From Lepraria neglecta (lineage: Eukaryota; Ascomycota; Lecanoromycetes; Lecanorales; Stereocaulaceae), in contig CM065646.1 of assembly GCA_033220425.1 (NCBI GenBank), forward strand, positions 6,021,501 to 6,085,500: a stretch of 64,000 nucleotides of DNA, written 5' to 3'. This document shows, piece by piece, positions 23,083 through 35,306 of the stretch. Under the pieces are notes generated by a model. It was not told the origin of the DNA. It worked only from the letters and a program-made list of their open reading frames with translations, and ran no database searches. A program made the translations under genes and the position numbers. The number at the start of each line of letters is the position of its first letter. Positions within the stretch are counted from its first letter, which is position 1.

Positions 23083-25190
23083 TTAGCATATTGTTGCTTG
23101 AGCGAGAACAACAGCTTCATATGGCGATCTGAGGACACCTACATCGAGGAAGACCGAAGCGACAAGACCAACTGTAGCGGCCACATACACCGGAATGAAC
23201 CTGGGGGATTCAGCAATGTGAAATAGTAACATGGATCAGTGTAAAGGAACACCAACACTTTTCGGAGCGCATGCGTCAAAGTTTCCGCGGCCGCTATTTG
23301 ATCTGCATGCGGTAAAGACTTCAAAATACCTCCACTAGTACCGGTGATTGCGCCCAAGAGCTGCGCTTGCGGTTCATCCGGGAGGACATGCTGTAGGCCT
23401 TCGAGAGCTTTGTTGACATAGATAGCGCCGGCGATGGACAAACCGAGGGTCAGGCCTAGAAGTTGAGCTGATTCGTTTGTGTCAGTTACGGCTCGCGGTA
23501 ATGGATGTGTGAAGGAAATTACCTAGTAGCATGAAACTGATAGCATGTGACAACTGGAACGGAGCGACAATAGCCTGCATCACTGCGTACCCTGTTTGAG
23601 CCTGGCATCCAGCTCCAATGCCAAGAAGGACCTCGTAGCCATATATGTTGGAGGTGGGTTCACTTCTTGCAATGACTGCTAAGGCGAGAGGTCAGCAGGA
23701 CCGTTACAGAGCGCAAGATTGTGAGTGACAACTTACAGCACAGAGCGCCACTGACCAGTAGCAAAGCACTGCCCGCAACATACCACGGCTGGTATAGTCC
23801 AAATCTTGACATGAAGGCGCCATTTGAGATCACTGTGAAACTGTACAGGAACACGAGTGGTAGAAGCCGGACGGCTGCTCTCAGTGCATCGTCGCCTCTC
23901 GTGAACTGGAAGAACAATGGTATATAGTACAGGGGGATATATCCGCCAGCATTCGACGCCGAGCTGAGTACAAAGAGCAGCACGGCCTCTTTATTTCCGA
24001 GGAACTGCACGGGAAAAATGCGATCAGACTCTTTGGTGAGAATGCTGAATCTCTGCTGGAGAGCAAACGCAGTAACTAGCACAGCCGCTATCACGAGCAA
24101 AGCAATAACCTGTCCGCTATTCCAGGCATAGAGCGTCCCTCCAAAGTTGATGGCCATAATGACACTGACCAAAGTCCCAATACTGAGTAGCGCACCGAGG
24201 TAGTCGATCTCTCGAAATCGCGTTATGAATTTCTCATCGCCTCTCGGATCGAAAGAAGGTAACAAGAATAGATAGACCGGAGCGAAGATACCTCCAACCA
24301 CAAGATTTAGGTAAAAGCCCCAACGCCAAGTCGCACTGGATCGTGCAAAAGCACCTCCGACGATGGGCCCACAGACGATTCCAGCACCAAAGACTAGTCC
24401 TCTGCAGAATTTGATAAATGTTATAGATTTTCCAACAAACGTTGAGCTCCATGGTAGCACTTACGTCAAGCCCAGATACACTGGCCGCTCTTTATCATTC
24501 GTATTGACAGACAGCAACGTCAAGACACCCATGTACATACCATTGCCGCCAAACCCTGCAATCACCCTACCAACGATAAATGCATCCTGGCTTGGGGCCC
24601 CACCACAGAGTGCTGAGCCGGCCATGAATAAGATGGTAGAGCCTATGTAAAGGTATTTTGCGTTGAAGAGACTGAAGAGTTTGCCGATGAGGAGTACACC
24701 GGATGCGCCTCCGATGAGGAAGCTACAGAGAAAGTCAGTATGGTTTTCCTGCAAAACGATGGAGTTAGAGGTTTGCGAACCCTACAGTTAGCCATGTGAG
24801 CTTGTCAGCTTGGCCTAGGTCGCGGATCACACTCTGTAGTTGAGGGTGTCAGTGAGGAGTTTGGGGCTTGGCGCGCTGGTGGATTTTACGGGAATGACAT
24901 CTGCGGTAATAGTAGTGTCTAGAGCATAGAGTAGTATGCTCGAGAGAATGCCAACTACTACCAGGAACCACTTCGTGCACTCGAATATTAGCGGTAGTAA
25001 AATAGGATTTAAGAATTGCGTTAAAAAGGTATTGGTATTGGCGTACTGTAATCCCATGCACAGTCCTTCGAGACGGTGGAATATCTGGACTCTCGGTGCT
25101 TGCTTCGGCCTCCTCTACGTTGTCATTGGGCTCAGATTGGGCCTTTTGTGGAATTGAGGGGCTGGTAGACAGTTCATGGACTTGTGACAT
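23083..25190 (-). CDS. MFS transporter, DHA2-like drug/metabolite exporter
   Basis: Eight exons on the minus strand: 25,190-25,047, 24,979-24,890, 24,833-24,781, 24,722-24,465, 24,401-23,737, 23,675-23,523, 23,455 to about 23,257 (or 23,251), and 23,200-23,083. The product is about 560 residues; the last donor is uncertain but either choice keeps the frame. A charged N-terminus (MSQVHELSTSPS) precedes KWFLVVVGILSSILLYALDTTI, the TM1 typical of 14-TM DHA2 exporters. GRVIAGFGGNGMYMG and GPIVGGAFARSSAT are the family motifs in TM4-5. The C-terminal helix is FIPVYVAATVGLVASVF. It likely exports a metabolite or drug across the plasma membrane and opens the tailoring cluster that follows. Confidence 0.88.
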
Positions 25191-25574
25191 GATGGGATTG
25201 CGAACGATCAGGTAGATGGTAAGAGTTGGAAAAGTATGGAAGAAATAAAAATAGTTGAGTTTGGACCAGAGGGACTGCCAGCTTTTGTTGACATAACATC
25301 GTACTTTTAGTGTCCAATGAGAACATCCAGTGCATCGCCCCATTCTGTGCCGTCTCAAATATTGGTACGCTGTGCTGTGCTGTCTTACTATTCTACACTA
25401 ATTGTGGCTCGGATCGGTCTTCGCCGCGAAACAGGTGTCTTAGATGATGTTGTGCATATTCTAAAGCAAGCTTGGTATGGGAATTGCAAGCATGCCCAAT
25501 TTCGAGATCACAATGGGAGCTACTGAGCCCCCGACCATGTGTGGCAATAGTCCTAACGCAGGATTCGACATGCT

Positions 25575-27497
25575 CTACTTGTAATCCTCCCTGATCAAAT
25601 CCGCCGCTCGCTCAGCAACAGCATAGACGCTGCTCTGGATATTGCCGCTTGGAATCATTGGAAAGATACTCGCATCCACGACACGGAGTCTCTTCACGCC
25701 ATACACCCTCAGTCTATCATCCACAACCCCACCTTTCTCTGAGGGTAACATAGCGCATGTCCCACAAGGGTGGTTGTTCGTGATGAGATTGCGCTTGCAG
25801 TGTTCTTTTGCCGCGTCGAAGCTGCCAATATCTACGTTAAGAGGCAGACGCCGACCGCCATCTTTCACTAAAGAGGCCAGAGGCTGCGTCTCAGCAATCG
25901 TGGGAATAAAGCGTATATGTCGGGAAAGAATCTCCAGGTCCAGCGGGTGTGAGAGATAATGGGGGTCAATCGTGGGAGGATCTGAGGGCGAGGCGGATGC
26001 GATGTGAACAGTGCCTCGGGAGTATGGGTGAGCGAGGGCAACGAGAAACGACATGTAGTTTCCTGGGTCGGTGATTGCGTAGATGTCTTTCTGGAGCTCC
26101 TTATGGAAATGCAACTGGCTAGCTCCCATGCCAATGATTGTAGATCCGTCACTGGGAGATTCCAAAATGGATCGTAGTATTGCATATTGTGAGGATTGAG
26201 AAGGACTCTGAGACATTGAGGAGGTATGGGCAAAGGTATCGAGCAACTGGGCCAGTTCTGATTTCCCATTTTCTGACAGAAACTCCACGACAGGCAAGGA
26301 GGCAACAGAGTGGAACCCTGAAGTTAGGGGCCCCTGGCGGCTGGACTGATAGGCCTCCATCGCCGCTTGGATGACTTGCGGGTCGCGGATCATATCTATC
26401 GTGGGGAGGCCATCAACGACCTCGAAGCACATTCCAGTCATAGGGTGGTCCTGTAGATTCTCGCCGACGTTTGAGTTTTCCACCACTACCTCGATTCCGT
26501 GGGATTGGAGCAGTTTCGGAGATCCGACTCCGGAGATTTCGAGTATCTGAGGGGACTGAAAGACCCCAGCACAAAGAATCACTTCGTTTCGAGCTTTCCT
26601 GACCTCACGCTTGCCATTGCGGGTGAACTGAACGCCAGTGGCAACCACATCGGCTTTCGACTTCTCAAGGGTGATCTTCTCAACCAGAGAATCTGTAAGC
26701 AGATGGAGGTTTGGCCTGTCCGCAACCGGGGCGTAGTATGCAGATCCTGCATGACTTCGTTCCCAATTTTTGGGGTCTATGGACGAAAGGTAGCTGAAGC
26801 CTCCAGTAGAATGTCCAGAGAGAGGGTCGGTCGTCATTGCAAAGTTGAGATTCTTGAATGTTTCCGGCCATGCCTTGCCTAGTGGCCCGTGAAACTCTGG
26901 GAAAGAGCTCTGGATCGGGCCTGAATGCCCTTGAACAGCTTTATCGATGTAATCTGTGGCTAGAGATTTGGCAGTCTGGGCGGAGGGAGGGTTGAAGGTA
27001 TGAAATTTCTGGTAGTATGGAGCCAAGGTCTCAAAGTCCCACCCTTTGTTCCCCAGTCTTGCCCATGCGTCGATACTCGATTTCGATGGGTAGATCAAAG
27101 CCAGCACATTGATGGCACTTGAGCCTCCTAGGAGTTTGCCGCGAGAATGGCTGATTTTTTTGCCGTAGAGATGCTCCTATTTCAATCGTCAACTGGTCAG
27201 TCTGGGACATTAGAGAGTAACAACAATCTCATTGTATCGAAGATTGTTGAATGAATCACGTACTTGCGGCACGGTGTCGAAGCTCCAGTCATACTGCGGG
27301 TCGTCGTATAAGAGAGTAGTAAGTCCGGGTGTGGTGATTTTGGGATCTTTGAGAAGATCAGAGCCAGCCTCGATAACCAGGACTGAGACCTTGGGTTCAA
27401 TGGTAAGGCGATTTGCCAGCACAAGTCCTGCGGTGCCGCCTCCGACGATGATGAAATCGAAGGCCTCATCGCCAATCGAAGACGGACCTGAGGTCAT
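25575..27497 (-). CDS. GMC oxidoreductase, FAD-dependent, intracellular
   Basis: Two exons, 27,497-27,264 and 27,176-25,575, with an 87-bp intron, giving 611 residues. The FAD-binding motif DFIIVGGGTAGLVLANRL is at residues about 14-31; GKLLGGSSAINVL is the first GMC signature and AGVFQSPQILEISGVGS the second. The C-terminal active-site region has NNHPCGTCAM with the catalytic His, and PSGNIQSSVYAVAE with Asn at the second position, as in several dehydrogenase-type GMC enzymes. There is no signal peptide. It probably oxidises an alcohol to an aldehyde or ketone; choline dehydrogenase/aryl-alcohol oxidase-like. It lies 384 bp from the MFS gene on the same strand. Confidence 0.92.
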
Positions 27498-28764
27498 TGT
27501 CGATGTCGATGGAGAAGTGGATGATGGGTGAGAAGTTTGAATATGTCTACAACTCTACTCCAATAGGATTCAGACATTCAAGGTCCTAGCTCGGTGAATA
27601 CTGTTGTACGAATTCGAGAGGGCAAAGTAAGACGTGTCACATGAGTCCAATATGACCTTACCAACCCGCTTTGTTGCAACAAGATCGAGCGTTGGGATGC
27701 ACGTTCATAACGCCATCTCAATTTCAACCCCTCCATCGGAGTAATCTTAAACGGCAAGGTGAAGTGATGCAGATGAATGAAGCATCCGAGCGCCTTCCAG
27801 CTTGAAGCCGTGTCCTATGCATTGATTTCCCGCGTCCGCGGAGAGAAAGTAGCATTGGGAGTTGGATGCAATTTGTCTCAGCTGACACCATAGCGTCGCA
27901 GGTGCAGCACGGAGGATTTTACATGCAGCAGTGGCGTCGTCTTGGTGTGTTTTATGGAGGGCAGCAGTGGTTTTCTAGTAGCGGGCATGCTTTGTCATTT
28001 GCGATTTGCGGACCCATTTGAGATTGCAAACCTTTCAAAAGGCGGTGAGCTAATTGCTAAGGCTCGCAGCATAAAGTACAAAGTAGGAATTATCTCCATC
28101 CATGGGCTGAGTCGTGCACGCGGGGGAGTCGGATTTGATGCAGATGCACACTAGCGGCACGTAGGATCGGACCGAAAGGGTTAGCGTTATAAGCTCCACT
28201 CGTCAATTATGAATGGACATGCAGAAGTTGCGCGTCTCCCGACACAACCGTTTCCCTAACACGGCTGAATGCATGTTGCAGGATTTGGTTTACGAATTAC
28301 AGGAATTTTTGGGGCATTCTTTGTCGCGTGCGATTGCCATGACGAGTTTATTTACGCAGCTCATGCCCCGTCCGAGCCGATGCCCTCATGTCAGCCTGTC
28401 GATCACTTTCGATCGACTGTAGTCGACTTGTATAAGTAGTGGAACACTGGAAACGCTAAAAGCAAACAGTCTCCACTTTTCACTTCTTTGATTGGAAAAG
28501 GTGAGAGCAATCATGAGTTCTGCAGATTTGTGGAAGTGATCGCCTGTTCGGCGTATAGTAGTTGCCGAGGGATCCGTCAGGGTTTGCAGCTGGGAATCCT
28601 GTAACGCCCGTAACGCCCGTAACGCCCATAACGCACGTAACGCATAGTCTCGAAACATTACATGTAAGATATCACTCCATTATTATGCTGATTACTTCCC
28701 CAAAACCTACCGCTTAATGCTTAATGAATTCTCGAGGAGCTTCTAACAAATGTACTGCGCAAGC
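27498..28764. other. 1.27-kb intergenic stretch
   Basis: No gene is seen. It contains the upstream region of the minus-strand GMC gene ending at 27,497. A short tandem TAACGCCCG-like repeat lies at 28,602-28,646. Confidence 0.5.
28602..28646. repeat. Short tandem repeat, 9-bp TAACGCCCG-like unit
   Basis: About five copies of a 9-bp unit (TAACGCCCG, TAACGCCCA, TAACGCACG) lie downstream of the secreted GMC gene. This is a simple repeat. Confidence 0.75.
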
Positions 28765-31138
28765 TTAATTGCTGTGAATGATATCATCAGCGAGCTTTTC
28801 TGCGAGCATGTCTATCATGGTTTAAGCAGTCAGCTCAATCTCTTCAGGGACTTGACTTGCATTTGAGACTCACAAACAGTCGACTGAGGATGCCCAGGCG
28901 GGAGCAAAGGAAATATCGACGCATCTACAATGCGCAGTGACTGGACTCCATGCACTCTCCCTTTCGTATCAACAACCGTCGTTGAATCATTTGTTCCGCC
29001 CATTGCACCTGATGTGATCAGCGCGATGTCAACAATGTTTTCCCTCACTAGCTACTTACATGTGGCGGAAGCATGATGAATGGGTACTAGATTTTGCTTG
29101 ATATACTCGAGTATTTGCGCATCCGTCTGCGTTTCGGGACCTGGGGAGAACTCAGGCCCGATGGTGATACCGGTCGCATTAGCAATTTGCCTCGCGCGTT
29201 TGAATCCTTGCACAGCAAGCTCTTGATCGGTTATTGTTAGCAGCCAATTCGGGCTGACTAAGGGGTTGTCGTTGGTGTCGGTGGAGTTGATGGTTACGTT
29301 TCCTCTTGATGTCGTCGTAAGGACTGCTATGCTCACGGATGCGTAGTTGTCAGTATCGGGTACTGTTGCCGTCGTAGCCGCAAGTGGGAGGAGCTCGAGT
29401 TCAGGCCAATCGGAGGGAAATTGGGAAAGGTCGGAGAGTGTCGAGCTGCTGAGTTGGCTCCGAAGTGATTGGGGAAGCTTTTCCCAGCCTTTGATGAATG
29501 AACAGTGAGCTATGTATGCCTGATACCCTGGGACGAGGACAACCCACCAACCCAGTTACCTCCTGCGCTATCTAGCGGCCCAGTCTGAGAACTGAGGTAT
29601 TCTTCGGTCGCCTGTAGGGCGAAAGCCGGATTGACAAGGAGTTGCGAGTTAGTTGTCACATTCACCTTATAAGTGACACTGTAAAAGGGTTGATCCTGCA
29701 AATGATATTAATAGAGCGAGCGGCACAGCCATAGAATCTGACATAGGTCTCTACGCACCCACATGCCTTGGCCTACGCCTTCAGATTTGAATACGATGGG
29801 AATTCCAAGACGTCCCAAGGTTGCCGATGGACCAATTCCAGAGACCATTAGCATCTGAGGAGAACGGAACTACTTCGAATCAGTAATCGATAAGTTGAGG
29901 AAAATTTGCTAGTGGCTTAACATACCACTCCAGCGGCAAGGATCACTTCTTCGGTAGCAGATAGGGTATATTCGGTGCCTGCTGTAACCACATTAACCCC
30001 CGTCGCAGTCTTCCTCTTGTCGAAAACGATATTCTTGGCAAGGGTCTGTTGATAGACCTGTAGAGTGGAAGATGCAATTGCCTCTTGCATGAAAGACGTT
30101 TCCGACGAGCTACGCGTCCCAGCTTGGGGGTCTATGGTAAGAGTGAATTCGGAGAACCCAAGAAGTTTCCCGCTATTCAAGCCTGCGAGGCTCTGCAGCC
30201 CAAGGTTGAAAAAAGCTTGCTTGATGAATGAGGATACTGGCTGATAGAAATTCGAATACGATACTTGAAGCGGTCCTCCATTTGAACTGAAAGCCGTTTG
30301 GTCGTAGAGTACCTCACTTCCGGCTCCCCGCTTGGCATAATTTGGAGGCGTGAACTGCGGACTTCTCTGAAAGTAGGGCAAGGTCTCGTTGAACGTATAA
30401 CTTTGGTCTCCCACTTGATTCGCCCATCTCTGGTAAGACCCACTCGATCCGCTTGCACAAGCATCAGCGAATTCTTGGATGATTTTGTGGAAGATAGGTG
30501 TCACCGGTGGTATGCTAGATAGTTTCGACCGGAGCTGGGGACTTGGATTAGCCAAAATCGCAGCTTGACCCGCTGCAGCTGTACGTACCTTCCACCAAGA
30601 CACTTTCCTTGGGTGTAGTGTATTTCGCGCCCATCTAATTGCTACCGAAAAAAGGTTCAGTATACACCGAACATTGCACGGTTGTAGCCTTCAGCCAATC
30701 TGGAAATGTTATACGCACCGTTTGAGGTATTGTTACGATTCCCCAGTCGACCAGTGGCTGGATGGTCGTCGGGCTTGGCGAGGAGTACTCGACATCATAT
30801 GCAGGAACCTGGGAAATGTTGCCATTGTCGATTTCATAGAAGCTACCGCCCTCGATGACGGCGACAGAGACTGCTGGGTTCTCAGCTAGCCTTCGAGCCA
30901 CAGTGAGTCCTGAGGTTCCGCCTCCAATTATCTGGGATCGCATCAGCAGAGCTGTTAATAATGTGATGCTGAGAAGCAAACGCCTGCGTACAACGTAGTC
31001 AAATGTAGCATTGAGACCGAGAACACCAAATGAGCTTCCTAGCAGTCGAGTTCTCCCATTCTGCTGTGTGAAGCCCGGGTTTGCAGAACGCGCAGCTGAA
31101 AAGAAGGCTGTACAAGCCAGCAGAACAGAGCAACGCAT
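28765..31138 (-). CDS. Secreted GMC oxidoreductase
   Basis: Ten exons on the minus strand: 31,138-30,992, 30,931-30,715, 30,634-30,589, 30,534-30,505, 30,451-29,926, 29,869-29,759, 29,695-29,560, 29,509-29,060, 29,008-28,874 and 28,811-28,765. The product is 614 residues and the frame closes; one exon is only 30 bp. Residues 1-18 are a signal peptide ([18 protein letters not shown]). [19 protein letters not shown] binds [20 protein letters not shown] is the first GMC signature, built across two splice joins, and [15 protein letters not shown] the second. HHASATCAMG and [15 protein letters not shown] carry the two active-site His. It likely oxidises an alcohol outside the cell or in the secretory path. 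It is only distantly related to the neighbour GMC gene. Confidence 0.92.
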
Positions 31139-31545
31139 GCTGACTAAAGCTTGCAGAAGCTGTAGGTCGCAGGCTGGCCAGGGTTAAAAGAATTGAAAGC
31201 CGGCACATTAGAGATTGGTAATGTTTGGGGGCAGGTGCAACGTATTTATGTCATAGATCGACATATGCAGGGTAGATCGTCGCTAATTGCAACTCTTCCG
31301 ATCAGCTAAAAACGTGGGACGGGTCCTTGCATGACTCAAAATCCTGGCCAAGAATACAAGCGATTTGTCGCCATCCAGACCGCAACTAAATACATATTTA
31401 TATTTCGATGCCTCGCAGGCCGAAGTCAATAAACTATGGGAGCGCAAATAACGTGACTAGCTACTGAGTATAATTCCCGACGGCGCAAAGCCCAATCCAA
31501 ACATTGATACATCATAAATCTTTCTCACTAGTGGAGAGCACATGC

Positions 31546-31560
31546 GGTCGGGTCCCGACC
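31546..31560. promoter_or_regulatory. 15-bp palindrome GGTCGGGTCCCGACC, possible zinc-cluster factor site
   Basis: A perfect 7+1+7 palindrome containing CGG-N3-CCG lies about 410 bp upstream of the secreted GMC start. Its half GGTCGGGT recurs twice upstream of the P450 (35,072 and 35,204). Zn2Cys6 regulators of fungal metabolite clusters bind such paired CGG triplets. No regulator gene is in the window, so this is inference. Confidence 0.35.
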
Positions 31561-31621
31561 CTCTGGTGTTGTACCGATGGCCTCTCCCAGATACCCCTGT
31601 CTCAAAGTTGGCCTCTGAGCC

Positions 31622-32923
31622 TTAAACCCGATCCTCAACAGTGTATGGATGGTTTCCAGATCCGAGTCTAGCGGACCTCTCAGAAGACGTATTGCGAGGC
31701 TCATTGGTAACAGAGAGTTGGGTAGTCTTTTTGATAGTAGAGTCTTCCAAGGGTATCACGCTGCTTTGACTTCGCGATGACAAAGATAGACCTCGGCTTC
31801 GTTTGCCTTTGAGTGCAAGCTGTCTTTGGGTATAAGCGTTTTCGTATTGGTACGAGCGTTTGCCGGTAGCAGATCGACCGCCATTGCGAAATAAGGTGTA
31901 GGCGGCTCGAGAGAGGGCGAGGTTTGCACCGATGATTCCTAGGTTTTCTTCCAAGCTACACGAACGCTTAGCGAATGGTTTCAATCATTTGTGTACTCAT
32001 TCTTCAGATGACTTACCATCCCCAATAAGATATCGTTATCAAGCTCCCTAGATAGACTCATGAGCAATAATGATCTAGAGTATCTCCGAGAAGCACTTAC
32101 ACGTTAGATCGGTTGACTCGTCGTTGGTTGATAATGATGCTCTGACCGCAGCAGATGCGGTAGCACTGTTCATAGAGTCAGTGATGAAATATGGAGACGG
32201 GAACCGTGGTGGCATACAGCAGGCCGAGACTCATCAGACCGCACACTGCTACCTTGAGGTGTGTGGCTATCTGTACTTTCCAGAGGACAACGATTGGTAG
32301 GAAAGAACAGGCCAGGTCGGAAAAGATAGAATAAGCTGGCTGCAAATCAGCATTCGATGCGACCCATTTGGAATATCATACATACCGACTTGAGCCCAGA
32401 TGGCGTCATTGTATATAGCTGGATCCCAGCATGTGCCTGATTTCCGGTCCCAAAAGGCGTGTATAGGTCGGCACTGAGCGAACAGTATGACTTCGCACAC
32501 CAGTGTGGTGATCACCAATCCTGCCATCAAAGTATAAAGACACCATTTCAACCACCCAGTATTCTTGATTCGGAGAACGAAGAGGCATATGGAAATCTTC
32601 GTAATGCAGACGATGAGGAATAGAAAGAATTCAGTGATGTAACCCCATTTGAGAGTCGCTAAGACCTGGGACTCGGTCAGGTAGTACATATGACGTCCAT
32701 CGCCTGCATGATATTCAAGGCCATTGAATACCATCTCCATCAAGACGAGAATCGAAGCAAGTACGATCGCAAAATCGTCCCATCCCAATTGGCGGTGAAG
32801 CGCCCTCACACCAATCCTTACGGCCGTAGTCAGTGTTGAAAAAAACCCGAATACCACAGCGAGCACAATGAAAGTTGTCCCCCGATTGACGTCGCCGCCC
32901 TGGGGAGGACTTTGAGGGTCCAT
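31622..32923 (-). CDS. Fungal rhodopsin-like 7TM membrane protein
   Basis: Five exons: 32,923-32,386, 32,335-32,218, 32,165-32,101, 32,047-32,017 and 31,955-31,622, giving 361 residues in frame with introns of 50-61 bp. The start at MDPQSPPQGG is preferred to an upstream ATG at 33,064 because it puts the first helix (TTFIVLAVVFGFFSTLTTAVRI) in the family position. Family marks are LGWDDFAIVLA, then CRPIHAFWD and SGTCWD around the third extracellular loop, and NLGIIGANL near helix 7. A long Ser/Arg-rich cytoplasmic tail ends HPYTVEDRV. This is the rhodopsin-like/PTH11-related family often found beside metabolite genes; it senses or passes something at a membrane, substrate unknown. Confidence 0.85.
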
Positions 32924-33739
32924 GGGATAAAGCCGGGCTGGAAGTGCAAAGATTCTGGAGAGGAAAAGCAAAGTCTTAACCCTGATATGTTGCAATCCCA
33001 GAGGCTGAATTAGCAGGCATGGTGGCCTAGGAGGCGGCACGGGCAGTAATGTGGACAGATACATCTCAGAGTTTGAAACAGCAAATCACAAGGGCTTGAA
33101 ATTGATGGAGGGTTGCATTCGCAGGAAGGATCAGCATGCATGAACAAGAAAAAGGAAGGATCTGTGCCGTGAAAAGGCATGCCCGCAGTATGTTAACTTC
33201 GTGAAATGGTTCGAAACGATGGCGAAAGACGTTTCGTTTCGTTTATTTGAAATAAAACCCGAACCTAAGAGACTCAATGCTTCAAGCGGCCGACTTCTTC
33301 ACACAACCCCGCTTCACGATCCACACGCTGAAAAATGAAACGCCGTGAGATATGAGATCGTCCGATAAGGGGGGCTCACAGCTTACATGACTGCATGAAA
33401 GTCGAGGGATAGAGGCGGCTGATGACCCATTCGCAACACGATGCAACAGTCCTTTGAACGCGAGGATTCGTCGGGTGATCGAGAGTTTCTCCTCGGCAGG
33501 GGTTTCCAATCGAGAGGGGCACAGGCTACTGTAGTTGGAAAGAATGACATCACGGTTATAACTTATTTCCGGGTGAGTTTCGTAAAGATCTTGGACAATA
33601 CCCGAGGAAACCCACGGCCAATGAGAGCAAGTGCAATCCTGTCTTGTGGGATATCTCTCGAGAATACTGCATGCTTCTCTTAGTTGGTGTCCCTGACCCT
33701 TTCAACACTGATACCGCAAGATTCCACTGAATAGGAGCA
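32924..33739. other. Divergent upstream region between the 7TM gene and the methyltransferase
   Basis: No gene is seen in 816 bp. Short open frames here lack domains. Shared regulation of the two divergent genes is possible. Confidence 0.45.
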
Positions 33740-34904
33740 ATGACACCTCCAACAGCAGTCAAAGTGGATGAGTACATCCTGAACAGGGACTGGCGCGCGA
33801 TGGCCAGGTCAGTATTCACCCTACGCCTAACAATGTTCAATTACGGTCAAAGCACAATTACAAATGTGGTGGCACAGATTGAACCAACGACATCATCTAT
33901 TCAAGTTGGCACAGGGTTATCTTCTACACCCTAGTATTACCCTGAAAGCGGACGCAAAAGTTGCTGAGATTGGAGCTGGCACCTGGCTAGTACACTGAAA
34001 TCGCATCTATGATCATGAACATCTGACAATTGGGGCAGCATGTGGTCGATAGACCTGTTGCAAGAGCTGCCTTTCTCTGTGAGCATTGACGCTATTGACA
34101 TATCATTGGCGCAATGTCCACCGAAACCATGGCTTCCAGATAATATCAATCTGGTCGCTCACGACGTGTATCAACCGTTCCCCATCCATATGATCGGTAT
34201 TTACGACCTGGTACATGTGCAGAATTGGTTGTGTATTTGGAGGGACGAGACTTCGGAGAGCTTGATCACAAACTTAACGGTGCTCCTCAGTACGTATCTT
34301 CAAGAAGTGCCATATGTCGAGGCAAGGGCGATCTCATTGGAACAGTCACTGATTTCTCTGTTCGCCCTCCCTAGAGCCCGGTGGATATCTACAATGGAGC
34401 GAGCAGGATCCTACGGCCAATAAGATCATCCGTGCTCCTGGCTCCCAGATGTCAACGGAAGCAACTCAGGACGTGTTGACGTTTCTAAACAAGCCGCAAG
34501 AAAGTATCAATTTCCAGTACGTGAACATTCTTCCAGACGGGGTCCCGGGAGGACAGTCTGCGTACATCTCGTGATAAAAATACCTACCATTCTCTGACTA
34601 TGGTGAAAACCCATCTATTAGTTGGGTATCTCAGCTTGGTTCCAGACTCTCTCAGCACCTCGAACTTGTCAGCTTTGATCGCCAGGGAATCATTGAAGAA
34701 CACCAGGCATTTTGGTCCATCTCCGTCCTCCAGGGCTGCGAAGAATTCAGTTCCAATCTGCAGCGAAGAGCCAAGACAGATGAAGATATGAAAAAGGCCG
34801 AAAAGCTCGGGGATGCAGCAGAAAGAGCATCTGCTGAGTTGTTGAATGGTGTTGGGATTCACCAGGAATTGGTTATCGCCGTTGTACAGAAATTGCCCAC
34901 CTGA
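33740..34904 (+). CDS. SAM-dependent methyltransferase, LaeA-like type, possibly broken
   Basis: The readable parts are 33,740-33,807, 33,878 to about 33,989, 34,039-34,289, 34,375-34,516 and 34,622-34,904. Key marks: DEYILNRDWRAMARLNQRHHLFKL (split by intron 1), GYLLHPSI, AEIGAGT as SAM motif I, WSIDLLQELP, then YDLVHVQNWLCIW and PGGYLQW. These match the LaeA-like methyltransferases common in fungal clusters. Introns 1, 3 and 4 are canonical and keep the frame. Between AEIGAGT and MWSIDLL I find no GT..AG intron that keeps the frame, so the gene either uses an unusual junction or has a small indel there. Acts on small molecules or protein; substrate unknown. Confidence 0.6.
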
Positions 34905-35306
34905 ATAGTTCTAGGGGTGGGGCCGAGCCCTCAAAACCTCTACCTTAATACTTTGGAGCTGATTCAGGTGTTGCGCCATGAGTGGGTGCTTTCGCCACTG
35001 GCAGGAGTAAATTAAAGAGTTCACTCCAATCGCAGACAATGTTTTAGTTAAAGGCTTCTAGCACCTTTAGTGGTCGGGTATTTTTGCACGCCCCCGAGAG
35101 CTACACCGTGAGTGGGTTGCTAATGATGCAAGGCTGCCTGGAAATCTATTGGACCCAGGCGCGGGCAGAGTGGGGCAGCAAATTCTTGGAGATCACTATT
35201 ACCGGTCGGGTAACAGTAGCGGTCGGTAAAGCCTATAGTTCTAGGCTGAAGAGGCATAAATAGATCGTCTCTTCTCCCTGGAATTAGATTCTTTCCTCGC
35301 TGCATA
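34905..35306 (+). promoter_or_regulatory. P450 upstream region with repeated GGTCGGGT
   Basis: GGTCGGGT occurs at 35,072-35,079 and 35,204-35,211, and the similar CGGTCGGTAA at 35,220. These are halves of the palindrome at 31,546. Two matches of an 8-mer in 140 bp are more than chance suggests, so a shared activator of the P450 and the secreted GMC gene is plausible. Confidence 0.35.

Noticed and set aside
27942-28422. Two ORFs of about 70 codons between the GMC genes
   Set aside because: No domain, no supporting introns, and low similarity to coding composition.
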